Shown here piece after piece: positions 1 through 8,280 of a stretch of 64,000 nt of DNA. A model generated the notes under the pieces. That model had not been told where the DNA came from, did no database searches, and saw nothing but the letters and a program-made list of their open reading frames with translations. Position 1 is the first letter of the stretch; each line of letters begins with the position of its first letter. The DNA is taken from contig NZ_CP021780.1 in assembly GCF_002192415.1 (NCBI RefSeq), positions 4,836,001 through 4,900,000 of the forward strand. The letters are read 5' to 3'. Source of the stretch: Paenibacillus donghaensis (GTDB lineage: Bacteria > Bacillota > Bacilli > Paenibacillales > Paenibacillaceae). The position numbers were made by a program, and so were the translations under genes.

Positions 1-2106
1 TTGACCCAGCTTGGTCCTTACTACTGGGGTCTGGACGATACCGTGGATTTAACGGGTCCGTTCAAGGAGCTTAACCTTAAACCACAAGTAATGAAGAATA
101 TTGGAAGCGTCCTGAATGGCATTGGAGCACGGAATGTGATCGGGCTGCAGACCCGGCATTTGCAGACGAGCCGCCAGAAGATCCCCCTGCTCTTCATGGC
201 CGATGTCATTCACGGCTACCGGACCATCTTGCCGATTCCGCTGGCGATGGGCTGCAGCTTCGACCTGGAGGCCTGTGAAAGATTTGCCGAGATTGCAGCC
301 AAGGAGAGTGCGGCTGCCGGTATTCATGTCACTTTCTCACCCATGACCGATCTCGTACGCGATCCGCGCTGGGGGCGCGTCATGGAAACCTCCGGCGAGG
401 ACCCTTATCTGAATGCCCGGGTTACCGAGAGCATGGTCTGCGGCTATCAGGGCAAAGACCTGAAGGAAAAAGGACGCATCGCCGCCTGTGTGAAGCATTT
501 CGCCGCTTATGGCGCGCCTGAAGGCGGCCGCGAATATAATACGGTCGATATGTCCTCCGGTGTCTTGCGTGACTTTTATCTGCCTGCCTATAAAGCAGCC
601 GTAGATGCCGGGGTATCCATGGTGATGGTCGCCTTCAATACGATAGACCGTATACCGGCAAGCGGTAATGAACAGCTTCTCCGCGGTATTCTGCGGGAGG
701 AATGGGGCTTTAGCGGCGTTACCATCGCCGACTTCAATTCTGTCAATGAGCTGATCCCCCATGGCAATGCTCAAGATGGACGTGAAGCAGCGGAGAAAAG
801 TCTGGCTGCCGGGCTTGATATCGAGATGATGTCTACTCACTATCTCAATCATGGTGCAGATCTGGTGGAGCAAGGCAAGCTCGATGTCGCTTTGATCGAC
901 GAAGCTGTGGTCCGGGTGCTGGAGCTGAAGGATGCGCTGGGTCTGTTCGACAATCCGTTTAAGGATGCTGATCCACTGGTGGATGAGGCTGCTGAACCCA
1001 ACACGGTGCATCTGCAGGCTGCGCGGGAGCTGGGCGCCGGCTCGGTTGTGCTGCTGAAGAATGACCATGAGACTCTGCCGCTTAAACGGGGCATGAAGAT
1101 TGGCCTGGCTGGTCCCTTCGCCACCTCCGTTCATGTGCTGGGCGGCTGGGCCGGGACGGAGAAGGATCCGGCGGTATCGCTCCACACAGGTATTTCTAAC
1201 AAAACCTCTGAGGGCGATATTCTCACGGCCATGACGAATGAGCTGGGGAGCATGCTGGAGGGTATCTTTGATGTGGAGGATGAAGTAGAAGAAGCGTATC
1301 ACCGCTTGAAGGACTGCGATGTCATTCTCGCTGCTGTCGGCGAGAATCAGCAGGATACCGGGGAAGGCGGCAGCAAGACCAGCCTGCGCCTGTCGGCCAA
1401 TCAGGAGAAGCTGATCTGGCGCCTGAAAGATACCGGCAAAAAAATCGTCACCATTGTATTCAGCGGCCGGCCGCTGGAGCTGAAGCCTATCCTTGCGGCC
1501 AGTGACGCGCTGCTGCAAGCCTGGTTTCTGGGTTCAGAGTCAGGGAATTCGCTAGCCGATGTTCTATTCGGAGACTATAATCCGTCCGGACGTTTGTCCA
1601 TGAGCTTTCCCTATACGGTGGGGCAAATTCCTGTGTATTACAACGCTTATCAAACAGGACGCCCTTATGATCCCAACTACCCGCAAGTCCGTTATGTAAC
1701 CCGATATCTGGACTGTCCCAATGACCCGCTATTCTGCTTCGGCTATGGTTTGAGCTATTCCCATTTTGCTTACAACAGCTTTGCGGTTGAAGCGGCTGAG
1801 GCGTCCGATCAGATTATCGCCTCCATTGAGGTGGAGAATACTTCAGACATCGCCGGCAAAGAAACCGTTCAACTCTATATCCATGATGTCAGTGCAAGTG
1901 TCGTACGTCCGGTCAAAGAGCTGAAGGGCTTCCGCCAGCTGTCCTTGGCAGCGCATGAGAAACAGGTGGTCTCCTTCGAGATCACCAAGGACATGCTGAT
2001 GTTCTATGGCAAGGACGATCAGCTTGTCTTCGAGCCTGGAGAATTTGAACTTATGATCGGCAGAAACTCCTCGGATTATTGCTCAGAGCGGATCTGGATC
2101 GGCTGA
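1..2106 (+). CDS. Glycoside hydrolase family 3 beta-glucosidase (5' end cut by window)
   Basis: Hydrolyses terminal beta-linked glucose or xylose from oligosaccharides. The 701 visible residues begin at TQLGPYYWG, which in GH3 proteins follows a longer N-terminal helix, so the true start lies before position 1. The (alpha/beta)8 domain shows the SPMTDLVRDPRWGR and KHFAAYG signatures. The likely catalytic nucleophile is Asp244 of the visible part, in GVTIADFNSV. The alpha/beta sandwich domain follows, and a fibronectin-III-like C-terminal domain covers about residues 590-700. No signal peptide can be judged. A 22-codon gene remnant and a terminator follow. The family call is firm; substrate preference cannot be read from the sequence. 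Confidence 0.93.
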   Translation: MTQLGPYYWGLDDTVDLTGPFKELNLKPQVMKNIGSVLNGIGARNVIGLQTRHLQTSRQKIPLLFMADVIHGYRTILPIPLAMGCSFDLEACERFAEIAAKESAAAGIHVTFSPMTDLVRDPRWGRVMETSGEDPYLNARVTESMVCGYQGKDLKEKGRIAACVKHFAAYGAPEGGREYNTVDMSSGVLRDFYLPAYKAAVDAGVSMVMVAFNTIDRIPASGNEQLLRGILREEWGFSGVTIADFNSVNELIPHGNAQDGREAAEKSLAAGLDIEMMSTHYLNHGADLVEQGKLDVALIDEAVVRVLELKDALGLFDNPFKDADPLVDEAAEPNTVHLQAARELGAGSVVLLKNDHETLPLKRGMKIGLAGPFATSVHVLGGWAGTEKDPAVSLHTGISNKTSEGDILTAMTNELGSMLEGIFDVEDEVEEAYHRLKDCDVILAAVGENQQDTGEGGSKTSLRLSANQEKLIWRLKDTGKKIVTIVFSGRPLELKPILAASDALLQAWFLGSESGNSLADVLFGDYNPSGRLSMSFPYTVGQIPVYYNAYQTGRPYDPNYPQVRYVTRYLDCPNDPLFCFGYGLSYSHFAYNSFAVEAAEASDQIIASIEVENTSDIAGKETVQLYIHDVSASVVRPVKELKGFRQLSLAAHEKQVVSFEITKDMLMFYGKDDQLVFEPGEFELMIGRNSSDYCSERIWIG

Positions 2107-2161
2107 CCTGAGGAATCCATACAAGTATACTGACGTTTTTGGCAGAGAGGGGATTCCCATA

Positions 2162-2230
2162 ATGAAGGGCAATTTATCTTTCCAGATCCAAGGCAAACCC
2201 AGTGTACAAGCCCAAGGAAGAGTGGTTTAA
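2162..2230 (+). pseudogene. 22-codon remnant of a gene start
   Basis: An ATG preceded by the ribosome site AGAGGGG opens a frame MKGNLSFQIQGKPSVQAQGR and stops after 22 codons, immediately before a terminator. It sits 55 bases after the GH3 stop, as a second operon gene would. I read it as the N-terminus left behind when the body of a downstream gene was deleted. It could also be a short translated leader, but no function is visible. The parent family is not recognised. Confidence 0.4.
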
Positions 2231-2235
2231 AAATT

Positions 2236-2274
2236 AAACCTTTATTCGTAATCCTTCGAATAAAGGTTTTTTTA
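2236..2274 (+). terminator. Rho-independent terminator after GH3 gene
   Basis: A perfect 13-base stem AAACCTTTATTCG / CGAATAAAGGTTT with an 8-base loop, followed by a T run. It ends the rightward GH3 transcript. Confidence 0.9.
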
Positions 2275-2384
2275 TCCGTTTAGGGTTATTCATTATAATC
2301 TGCTCGTTTCATTATTGAACATCTAGTAAAATGATTGAAAGATCTATTTTTATAAATACTTATACAGTTATCGGAGGAGCTCTT

Positions 2385-2909
2385 ATGATTATTCAATTGG
2401 GAAATTTTGAAATTACTTCTGGCAAATTGGTTGTATCTGATCCGTGTTATGAGCTAAATACAGAAACTATTATTATGGGTGTGCTTGATAAAGCGTTAAA
2501 TGGAACATGGGTCAGTCAAGTAGAGAAGACAGAAGTTAGAGATTGGGGCGAAGCGTGTTCCAAATTAATGGCTTGCCATAGTTCGGTTGCTGAACAAGCG
2601 GAATATTTGGAATGGGTGAAGTGTCATTTTATTGTTGGAGTGGATAGTGGGCAAGCAGGGATTTTTGACATCAACAAGTATAGAATCCCTGATGCTGTAC
2701 CTCAGGAGCTGGATTCGCAGGGAGATAGTGATTGGTACTTTGCTTGTTGTGATATTACTGAAAGTAGTCTTGAAGCTGGAGTTATAGATGGAGGTGTAGT
2801 ATCACATACAGGTATCGGAGACGGTGCTTATGGGGCATATATTGCCACAAACCATCAGAATTACATTATCGGTGTAAAGATTGTATTTATTAAGACTTCA
2901 GAGTTCTAA
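2385..2909 (+). CDS. Hypothetical protein, possibly DUF4241-like
   Basis: A 174-residue cytoplasmic protein. The start is set at the ATG with ribosome site CGGAGGAG eight bases before it; an upstream in-frame ATG at 2331 has no such site. Visible blocks are SGKLVVSDPCYEL near the N-terminus, VGVDSGQAGIFDINKY in the middle, WYFACCDIT, and a Gly-rich VVSHTGIGDGAYGAY near the C-terminus. I associate this pattern with DUF4241-like proteins of unknown role, from memory only. A broken second copy of its middle part lies at 17704-17870. No neighbour gives a function. Confidence 0.75.
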   Translation: MIIQLGNFEITSGKLVVSDPCYELNTETIIMGVLDKALNGTWVSQVEKTEVRDWGEACSKLMACHSSVAEQAEYLEWVKCHFIVGVDSGQAGIFDINKYRIPDAVPQELDSQGDSDWYFACCDITESSLEAGVIDGGVVSHTGIGDGAYGAYIATNHQNYIIGVKIVFIKTSEF

Positions 2910-2985
2910 CCCGACAATAAGACTATAAACAATATGAATATAGATAACCATTTTTTCTCAGTCAATATGCTCGCCTCTCAATTCT
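2910..2985. repeat. Remnant of a lipoprotein gene start, matching 18278-18353
   Basis: Nearly identical to 18278-18353, where the same bases hold the ribosome site, TTG start and signal peptide of the leftward lipoprotein gene at 17920-18333. Here the gene body is gone. Together with the match 2590-2756 / 17704-17870 it shows that the two loci derive from one duplicated block with different deletions. Confidence 0.85.
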
Positions 2986-3313
2986 TATAACCTATTGTGC
3001 TGTCAAAACATTGAAAAAAAACTTATTGGTGCAAATGGTACTAAACCTCGTTCTTTTTTATCAAAAAGAAGTTTACTACTTAGGGCCCCCTTTTTTCCAT
3101 GTGTTACTCGTCCGAGCCTGTCATACAACACTGCGCGACAAGGAGGCTAAGAATAACAAAGGAAGGCCGTCGCCCGTAACCTGCGCTTCACTTTCAGACT
3201 ACTAAGGGACTCAGGAGCCCTCCCACAAAAAAACCTCTGTTTAGGGCTTGTTTTGGCGACTTAGCGGCTATGCGGTCCGCTAGGAAGCGGGTTACCTTAA
3301 GTTCAAGCGACTG
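2986..3313. other. Intergenic debris, no convincing gene
   Basis: About 330 bases without a supported gene. A 64-codon open frame at 3011-3205 has no ribosome site and an unlikely composition. Bases 3073-3084 (TTACTACTTAGG) match the terminal inverted repeat of the element at 35601-35908, so a decayed element end may be present. Confidence 0.4.
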
Positions 3314-3364
3314 AAAGCGCCAAGCCCCATTGCCATTACGGTGCAATGTGCGGCTGGCGCTTTT
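3314..3364. terminator. Long hairpin, probable terminator downstream of GH43
   Basis: Outer arms AAAGCGCCA (3314-3322) and TGGCGCTTT (3355-3363), with an inner pair CATTGC / GCAATG. The outer ends are A-rich on the left and T-rich on the right, so it could end transcripts on either strand. It lies just past the stop of the leftward GH43 gene. Confidence 0.65.
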
Positions 3365-3389
3365 CTGTTAACCGGAACTTCACTTTGTC

Positions 3390-4373
3390 CTATTCTTGAT
3401 AAGGTTGAATCGTTTGAATGGTTCCATCCGCATTGTACTTCAGTTCCGTATATTTCACACAACGTTTGTGGTTGACGCCATCCGACAGGGAGCAGTCATG
3501 ATAGAAGAGGTACCATTTATCTTCAAACTGGACAATGGAATGATGGGTGGTCCAGCCGATGACAGGAGTAAGAATGGTTCCTTGGAAGGTATAAGGACCC
3601 TGCGGGCTCCGGCTGATGCCATATACCAGCTTATGTGTTGTTCCAGTCGAATACGACAGGTAGTAATAATCATTATATTTATGAACCCATGGGCCTTCAA
3701 AATATCTTCGATTCTCATCACCCGCAAGAATAGGGTTCCCCTCTTCGTCAATAATCGAAATCTCTTGCGGCTCCTCCTTAAACAACAGCATATCGTCGCT
3801 TAGCAGGGCCACACGCGGCCCCAACGCCGGCTTGTCCGCCGGAGGGCCTTCGGTTTGCGACGCTTCGAAGGTGCCGGTCTGCCACTTCTCCAGTTGCCCT
3901 CCCCAGAGGCCGCCGAAATACATATAGGCTTGTTCGTCCTCATCGACGAACACCGCAGGGTCTATGCTATAGCTGCCTTTGATATAATCGATCTCCGGCT
4001 TAAAGGGTCCTGCAGGCGAAGGGGACGTTGCCACCCCAATCCGGAAGATTCCATCATGATCACGTGCCGGAAAGAACAGATAGTACAGATTGTTCTTGTA
4101 CGCAGCATCCGGTGCCCACAGCTGGGCTGAGGCCCAAGGGATATCACGTAAATGCAGAGCTTCTCCATGATCTACAACAGGAGAATCGAAGTTTCTCATG
4201 GACAATACGTGGTAATCCTCCATGGCATATTGGTCACCATTGTCGTTATCTGGTCCATTATGATCGAGATCGTGTGAAGGGTAGACATAGATTTCACCTT
4301 CAAAAACATGAGCGGATGGATCGGCGGTATACATGTGGGTCACAAGGGGTTGATTAGGTTTGGGATCATTCAT
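3390..4373 (-). CDS. Glycoside hydrolase family 43 protein (arabinofuranosidase/xylosidase type)
   Basis: A five-bladed beta-propeller exo-glycosidase acting on arabinose- or xylose-containing side chains. The 327-residue product has no signal peptide, so it should act in the cytoplasm on imported oligosaccharides. The start is the ATG preceded by AAAGGAG; a longer frame to 4430 lacks a site. The expected GH43 acidic residues are visible: the Asp of ADPSAHVF (general base region), the Asp of SIDPAVFVDE (pKa modulator) and the Glu of FEGPWVHKY (general acid). A near-consensus cre site lies about 60 bases upstream, suggesting CcpA repression. It stands alone, without an adjoining transporter. 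Arabinofuranosidase versus xylosidase cannot be separated here. Confidence 0.9.
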   Translation of the reverse strand: MNDPKPNQPLVTHMYTADPSAHVFEGEIYVYPSHDLDHNGPDNDNGDQYAMEDYHVLSMRNFDSPVVDHGEALHLRDIPWASAQLWAPDAAYKNNLYYLFFPARDHDGIFRIGVATSPSPAGPFKPEIDYIKGSYSIDPAVFVDEDEQAYMYFGGLWGGQLEKWQTGTFEASQTEGPPADKPALGPRVALLSDDMLLFKEEPQEISIIDEEGNPILAGDENRRYFEGPWVHKYNDYYYLSYSTGTTHKLVYGISRSPQGPYTFQGTILTPVIGWTTHHSIVQFEDKWYLFYHDCSLSDGVNHKRCVKYTELKYNADGTIQTIQPYQE

Positions 4374-4430
4374 GATTGGACACTCCTTTAGCGTATTTGC
4401 ATTTTTCCGGTAGTTGACTGCACTTTTCAA

Positions 4431-4444
4431 TGCAACCGTTTACA
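4431..4444 (-). promoter_or_regulatory. cre-like site upstream of GH43 gene
   Basis: On the minus strand TGTAAACGGTTGCA matches the consensus TGWAANCGNTNWCA at 13 of 14 positions. It lies 58 bases before the GH43 start. Confidence 0.65.
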
Positions 4445-4610
4445 TAGACAATGCTATTTTACACTAACCTCCGGTCCCCTCCTATAGCAAAAATAAAGAA
4501 CTTACCATACTAATCATAGATTCTATCCAGAATTAGATAGAGTACACCGCTTTAGAATTCAACGGATAAAAGACAATGAGAAGTAATGTGGACTATCATT
4601 CGCTGAAATA

Positions 4611-4654
4611 GCAGCGCCGGCTGCACATTGCCTACAAGGTGCAGCCGGCGCTGC
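4611..4654. terminator. 16-bp perfect hairpin, old terminator
   Basis: Perfect arms GCAGCGCCGGCTGCAC (4611-4626) and GTGCAGCCGGCGCTGC (4639-4654) with a 12-base loop. It directly abuts the stop codon of the decayed beta-lactamase-family end at 4655-4711, whose terminator it probably was. The T tail on the minus strand is weak. Confidence 0.6.
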
Positions 4655-4711
4655 TTAGGCTTGGCTGATCATTATTTCCTTAATCAGTACCCACCGATCC
4701 CGGGGATTGGG
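4655..4711 (-). pseudogene. C-terminal remnant of a serine beta-lactamase-family gene
   Basis: Reads PNPRDRWVLIKEIMISQA then stop. This matches the end of the intact serine hydrolase encoded at 25250-26266 (PNPRDRWTLIKELISAYP), at both protein and DNA level. The reading frame is broken just upstream. It is only the last 18 codons of a lost paralogue, joined to a GH1 remnant. Confidence 0.7.
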
Positions 4712-4750
4712 GATGTCTCTATTCCGTCATCGGCAAGTTCCGGCATGGGG

Positions 4751-5040
4751 TCAGCGGATTTCTCCGTGCGAGGCTATCAGCTGCTGATACCAGTAGAAGC
4801 TCTGCTTGCGCACGCGGCGCAGCTCCTTCAGTTCAAACTCTTCGCGGTCCACATAAATAAAGCCGTAGCGTTTGCTTGATCCTTGATGTGTGCTGACCAG
4901 ATCAATGGCCGACCACGGACAAAAGCCGAAGACTTCCACTCCATCCGTAAGCGCCAGCTGAATCTGCTCAATATGCTTGCGGAAAATATCGAAAGCCCAG
5001 CCCATTGCCTATCACCACATATTCATGGCCGACCTGGGCA
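4751..5040 (-). pseudogene. C-terminal remnant of a GH1 beta-glucosidase gene
   Basis: The frame 4751-5005 encodes GH1 C-terminal sequence: EVFGFCPWSAIDLVSTHQ and KRYGFIYVDREEFE are hallmarks, comparable with the same region of the intact GH1 protein at 11893-13302. Just upstream, in another frame, bases near 5000-5040 read VVIGNGLG, which resembles the GH1 nucleophile motif IVENGLG with the Glu lost. About 370 N-terminal codons are missing and a frameshift or deletion separates the pieces. No function is expected. Confidence 0.8.
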
Positions 5041-5051
5041 AGTTTCAGCCG

Positions 5052-5088
5052 AAAAAAGGAGGCCCATGTCATAGACACGGGCCTCCTT
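5052..5088 (-). terminator. Terminator for leftward transcription
   Basis: Stem AAGGAGGCCCATGTC / GACACGGGCCTCCTT with a 3-base loop and a six-base T run on the minus strand. No intact leftward gene ends here now, so it probably outlived a deleted gene. Confidence 0.75.
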
Positions 5089-5191
5089 AAATAAGTTTAG
5101 AATTGATAATTACAGAGAAGTATAGTATTTTATAAGAGTAACTGATATAAGAGTAAATGAATTGATAATATTTGAAAGGTGGTGTATACAA

Positions 5192-5410
5192 ATGGAAAAA
5201 ATGTGTATGGAAATGATGATGAATATGTGTATGGAAGACATGATGGCCAAGATGAATTCTATGAAAATGTGCATGGAAAAAATGTCTGAAATGGGTATGA
5301 TGGAAACAGGCATGGATATGGACATGATGATGAAGAAAATGCAAAGCTGCGATGAAATGATGACAATGTGTATGACAATGATGCGTGAAAACATGCAAAT
5401 GTCTAAGTAA
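5192..5410 (+). CDS. Methionine-rich small protein (32 Met and 5 Cys in 72 residues)
   Basis: Starts at the ATG preceded by AAAGGTGGTG at ideal spacing; an upstream ATG at 5162 has no site. Of 72 residues 32 are Met and 5 are Cys (positions 5, 13, 27, 53, 60). The triplet Met-Cys-Met occurs four times, at 4-6, 12-14, 26-28 and 59-61. The remainder is almost wholly Glu, Asp, Lys, Asn, Ser and Thr, with no hydrophobic core, signal peptide or membrane segment. Such thioether/thiol content suggests soft-metal (Cu(I), Ag(I)) binding or oxidant scavenging; that is inference. I recognise no family. Low-complexity repeat expansion of ATG-containing units is the main alternative. No metal-handling gene adjoins it. 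Confidence 0.7.
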   Translation: MEKMCMEMMMNMCMEDMMAKMNSMKMCMEKMSEMGMMETGMDMDMMMKKMQSCDEMMTMCMTMMRENMQMSK

Positions 5411-5487
5411 TTCAATTGTTAAATTCATTATTTTGAAACCTTCGCAAGCCTTGGCAGAGCAGACTAACTGCATGCCTTTTTTATTTT

Positions 5488-5802
5488 CTAAATAGTCCGT
5501 ATATATTTTTTTTGAATCTTATTAGACAGTTTAACCCTCTCCAGTTTAAGCTCCCAGATCTCTTCTTTCCAGCGGGATTGCTCACCTGAGCCCTCATTTT
5601 CACGCAACTTATTGAACAAATCCAATAAACTAGCGTTAACATCATCAAAGCGACTCCACAGTTCTCTTACACTTTGTTCATCTTTCTCCAATGGAGTGGA
5701 AGCCTTCAGGTTCTTCAAACTTTCTATAATCTCTTCCTGCCACTGTCCATCGTTAATTGCTTTAGCGTAGTTAAGAAGATCCAGATAATCATCGACTGAC
5801 AT
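5488..5802 (-). CDS. Hypothetical protein, 104 residues
   Basis: The start is the ATG with AAGGAG upstream; the longer frame to 5856 adds 18 codons without a site. The product is soluble, acidic and mostly helical: MSVDDYLDLLNYAKAINDGQ at the N-terminus, then a Leu/Glu-rich segment and a Lys/Arg-rich tail that could form a coiled coil. No known domain recognised. It is a single gene between the Met-rich protein and the ABC operon and is transcribed in the same direction as the latter. Confidence 0.7.
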   Translation of the reverse strand: MSVDDYLDLLNYAKAINDGQWQEEIIESLKNLKASTPLEKDEQSVRELWSRFDDVNASLLDLFNKLRENEGSGEQSRWKEEIWELKLERVKLSNKIQKKYIRTI

Positions 5803-5906
5803 GTGTACCGACTCCTTAATCTCTATATACCAAGTATTATACTCGGTATTGTACACATTGCAATAGGGTTCATTAAAAAAGTTGTTATTTAGTTGTGGTT
5901 CCTCTT

Positions 5907-6665
5907 TTAAATTGTAAATTCCGGTTCCTGATCGCGATAATAATTAGTCAGGAATTGTTTGGTGCGATCGGATTTCGGATGTGAAAATACTTCCTCGGGC
6001 GATCCATCCTCCAGGATCACGCCTTGATCAAGAAACAGCACTCTCGTAGCCACTTTGCGGACAAAATTCATTTCGTGGGAAACCAGCAGCATCGTATTTC
6101 CTTCCTCCGCCGCCTTCCTGATGGTATCCAGCACCTCGCCTACCAGCTCCGGATCAAGTGCTGAGGTGGGTTCATCAAACAGAAGGATTTTGGGCTGCAT
6201 AGCCAATGCTCTGGCAATGGCCACACGCTGCTGCTGCCCGCCTGACAGCTGTTTGGGATAATGATTCATTCTGTCGGATAAACCAACCCTTCCAAGATGC
6301 AGAGCAGCCGTTTTCCGCGCTTCTTCCTTCGCTATTTTTTTGACGACAATCAAGCCCTCCATCACGTTCTCCAGAGCCGTCTTCTGCCGGAACAGATTGA
6401 ATTGCTGAAACACCATGGCCGTGCTCCTCCGAAGCTCCAGCACATCCGTTTTGTTTTTCCTGGAGATATCCACTTGAAGCTCGTCAATCCTGATGATCCC
6501 TTCATCCGGCACCTCAAGCAGATTGATGGATCGCAGCAGGGTGGACTTGCCGGCGCCTGATGAACCGATTACCGCCACGATATCCCCTTTTTGAATCGTC
6601 AAGTCAATATGATCCAGGACCTTGTGTTTATGGAATGATTTCGTTAACCCGCGAATCTCAATCAA
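5907..6665 (-). CDS. Polar amino acid ABC transporter, ATP-binding protein (cystine/S-compound type)
   Basis: The ATPase that powers the importer formed with the next two genes. The 252-residue protein has Walker A GSSGAGKST (about residues 33-41), the ABC signature LSGGQQQRVAIARAL, Walker B ILLFDEPTSALDPE and the switch histidine in LLVSHEMNF. It resembles GlnQ/TcyC/TcyN-type subunits. It overlaps the permease gene by 8 bases, so translation is coupled. Last gene of a five-gene leftward operon with a GNAT acetyltransferase and a reductase-like protein, a set that recalls the B. subtilis yxe and ytm sulfur-compound operons. Confidence 0.92.
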   Translation of the reverse strand: MIEIRGLTKSFHKHKVLDHIDLTIQKGDIVAVIGSSGAGKSTLLRSINLLEVPDEGIIRIDELQVDISRKNKTDVLELRRSTAMVFQQFNLFRQKTALENVMEGLIVVKKIAKEEARKTAALHLGRVGLSDRMNHYPKQLSGGQQQRVAIARALAMQPKILLFDEPTSALDPELVGEVLDTIRKAAEEGNTMLLVSHEMNFVRKVATRVLFLDQGVILEDGSPEEVFSHPKSDRTKQFLTNYYRDQEPEFTI

Positions 6666-7398
6666 GGATCACATCTCCTTTTCGTTTCCTCAAGCTCTTG
6701 AAGTCAATATCCAGCCGCTTCTCCAGCAAGGCAATCGCCTGTTCAATGACTATCGTCATCGCCCAATAAATCAAGGCCAGTGAGCAATAGGACTCAAAAA
6801 AACGCAGATTATTCCCGGCCAGAATTCTCGACTGTGCTGTAATCTCCACTACCGAACAGACAAAAGCAAGCGAGGTTCCCTTCATCAGCCCAATCAAGGC
6901 GTTCCCAAGCGTAGGAAGGGCTACGATAAAGGCTTCGGGAAGAATGATCCGTCTTAAGACCTGGCCATAGGTCATTCCCAGTGAATGCGCCGCTTCGATC
7001 TGGCCTTTGTCAACAGACTGCAGGGCTGCCCGGATGATTTCGGAGCTGTAAGCTGCTTCATTCAAAGACAAAGCAAGCAGCACGTAGAAAATGGAGGGAA
7101 TAGAATTCACGTTATAGCTTGTTTCATGATAGTAATTATAATATTTCAATACCAGCGGTATACCGGCATAAGACAAATACAGCTGAACCAGGACAGGCGT
7201 TCCTCTGATAAAAGAAATGAATACCACACTGATCTGATACAGCACAGGTATTTTTTTCATCTTGATGATGGCGAGCAGGAGCCCCAGAAGGAGCCCCACC
7301 ACCATGGAAATTGCCGTCAGTTCCAGCGTAACCGGCAAATACTTCAACAGTTTGGGAATCAGTGTAAAAACCAATTCAATATCGAATATATTAGGCAT
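6658..7398 (-). CDS. Polar amino acid ABC transporter, permease
   Basis: Integral membrane subunit of 246 residues with about five hydrophobic segments. The EAA loop common to this family is seen in EAAHSLGMTYGQVLRRIILPEA. It is of the HisM/TcyB/TcyL type. One permease gene is present, so the channel is presumably a homodimer. The gene lies 12 bases after the substrate-binding gene and overlaps the ATPase gene. Substrate is inferred from context as cystine or an S-modified cysteine; the permease sequence alone does not decide it. Confidence 0.92.
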   Translation of the reverse strand: MPNIFDIELVFTLIPKLLKYLPVTLELTAISMVVGLLLGLLLAIIKMKKIPVLYQISVVFISFIRGTPVLVQLYLSYAGIPLVLKYYNYYHETSYNVNSIPSIFYVLLALSLNEAAYSSEIIRAALQSVDKGQIEAAHSLGMTYGQVLRRIILPEAFIVALPTLGNALIGLMKGTSLAFVCSVVEITAQSRILAGNNLRFFESYCSLALIYWAMTIVIEQAIALLEKRLDIDFKSLRKRKGDVILD

Positions 7399-7410
7399 AT
7401 GGGATGTCCT

Positions 7411-8274
7411 CTACTGAACTTCTGGAGCAAAATCGCCATTCAAATACTGCTCACTGAGCTTGGAAACCGTGCCATCTTGGATTAATCCCTGAATCCGCCC
7501 ATTAACATCCTTCAGCAGCTGGTCGCTGTTCCCGCCCTTGCTGAGAATCAGATAGCTATAAGGTACGCCGATCCGATCGGTATCCTCCTGTGACAGCGGA
7601 ATAGCTTTCAGCTTCAATCCGTACTCCTTAATATAAAGTTGAAGCATGGCTGCATCAATCAAATTGAAGTCATCGGCCCCGCTTTCCACATTTTGCAGAA
7701 TGGTTACCAGTTCAGCATCGCTGTATTTCAGAACAACCGGAGTTTTGGCCATTTCCTTGTTATACTTCTCCAGGGCAACTGTATAGTTTACGCTTGGACT
7801 GACTTCTGTCGTTTTCCCTTCCAAATCAGCAAAGGACTTAATATCAGTGCGGTCTTCCTTCACCGCAATTACAAACTGGTTTTTGAAGATTGGGTCGGAA
7901 TAGTTGTATTTTTCTTTTCTCTCTGCGTTACTGGCAAAATTGTTGGCACCGATTTGATAACGGTCGGAGTCCAAGCCGGCGAAGATAGAAGGGAACTCGG
8001 TTTTCTCAATATTAAGTTTGTATTGGGGCAGTCCTTCGAAGATCGCTTTCACTACCTGGATATCATATCCGTCGATCTCATTGCTGTCGTTTACATAAGA
8101 GAAGGGTTTCGGCGCACCGCCTGTAGCAACATTAACCGTTATTTGCTCGTTGTTTGCAGAACTATTATTTCCTGTTTTCTCAGAATCCTTCTCATTGCCG
8201 CAAGCCACAATCCCGACCAGCAGCACCGCTGCCGTAAGCCCTAATCCAAGTGTTCTCCATGTCTTCATCCTCAT
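7411..8274 (-). CDS. Amino acid ABC transporter substrate-binding lipoprotein
   Basis: Captures the substrate outside the membrane. The N-terminus is a lipoprotein signal ending in VGIVACGN, with the Cys as lipid anchor. The mature part is a family-3 solute-binding fold with YDIQVVKAIFEGL and the internal segment AGLDSDRYQIGANNFA, as in TcyA, TcyJ/K and YxeM proteins. The start is ATG at 8274 or the second ATG at 8268; GGGGG precedes both and I cannot choose firmly. It begins 6 bases after the stop of the fused reductase-like gene. Confidence 0.9.
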   Translation of the reverse strand: MRMKTWRTLGLGLTAAVLLVGIVACGNEKDSEKTGNNSSANNEQITVNVATGGAPKPFSYVNDSNEIDGYDIQVVKAIFEGLPQYKLNIEKTEFPSIFAGLDSDRYQIGANNFASNAERKEKYNYSDPIFKNQFVIAVKEDRTDIKSFADLEGKTTEVSPSVNYTVALEKYNKEMAKTPVVLKYSDAELVTILQNVESGADDFNLIDAAMLQLYIKEYGLKLKAIPLSQEDTDRIGVPYSYLILSKGGNSDQLLKDVNGRIQGLIQDGTVSKLSEQYLNGDFAPEVQ

Positions 8275-8280
8275 GTCCCC

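Noticed and set aside
337..1518. 393-codon minus-strand frame inside the GH3 gene
   Set aside because: Lies wholly antisense to a clear GH3 coding sequence and shows no family motifs.
3011..3205. 64-codon open frame after the first hypothetical gene
   Set aside because: No ribosome site, unnatural composition, and it overlaps a repeat-end motif in a debris region.
5087..5473. His-rich open frame on the minus strand opposite the Met-rich gene
   Set aside because: Its His codons are almost only CAT, the complement of ATG, and it lacks a suitable ribosome site; it is the shadow of the Met-rich frame.
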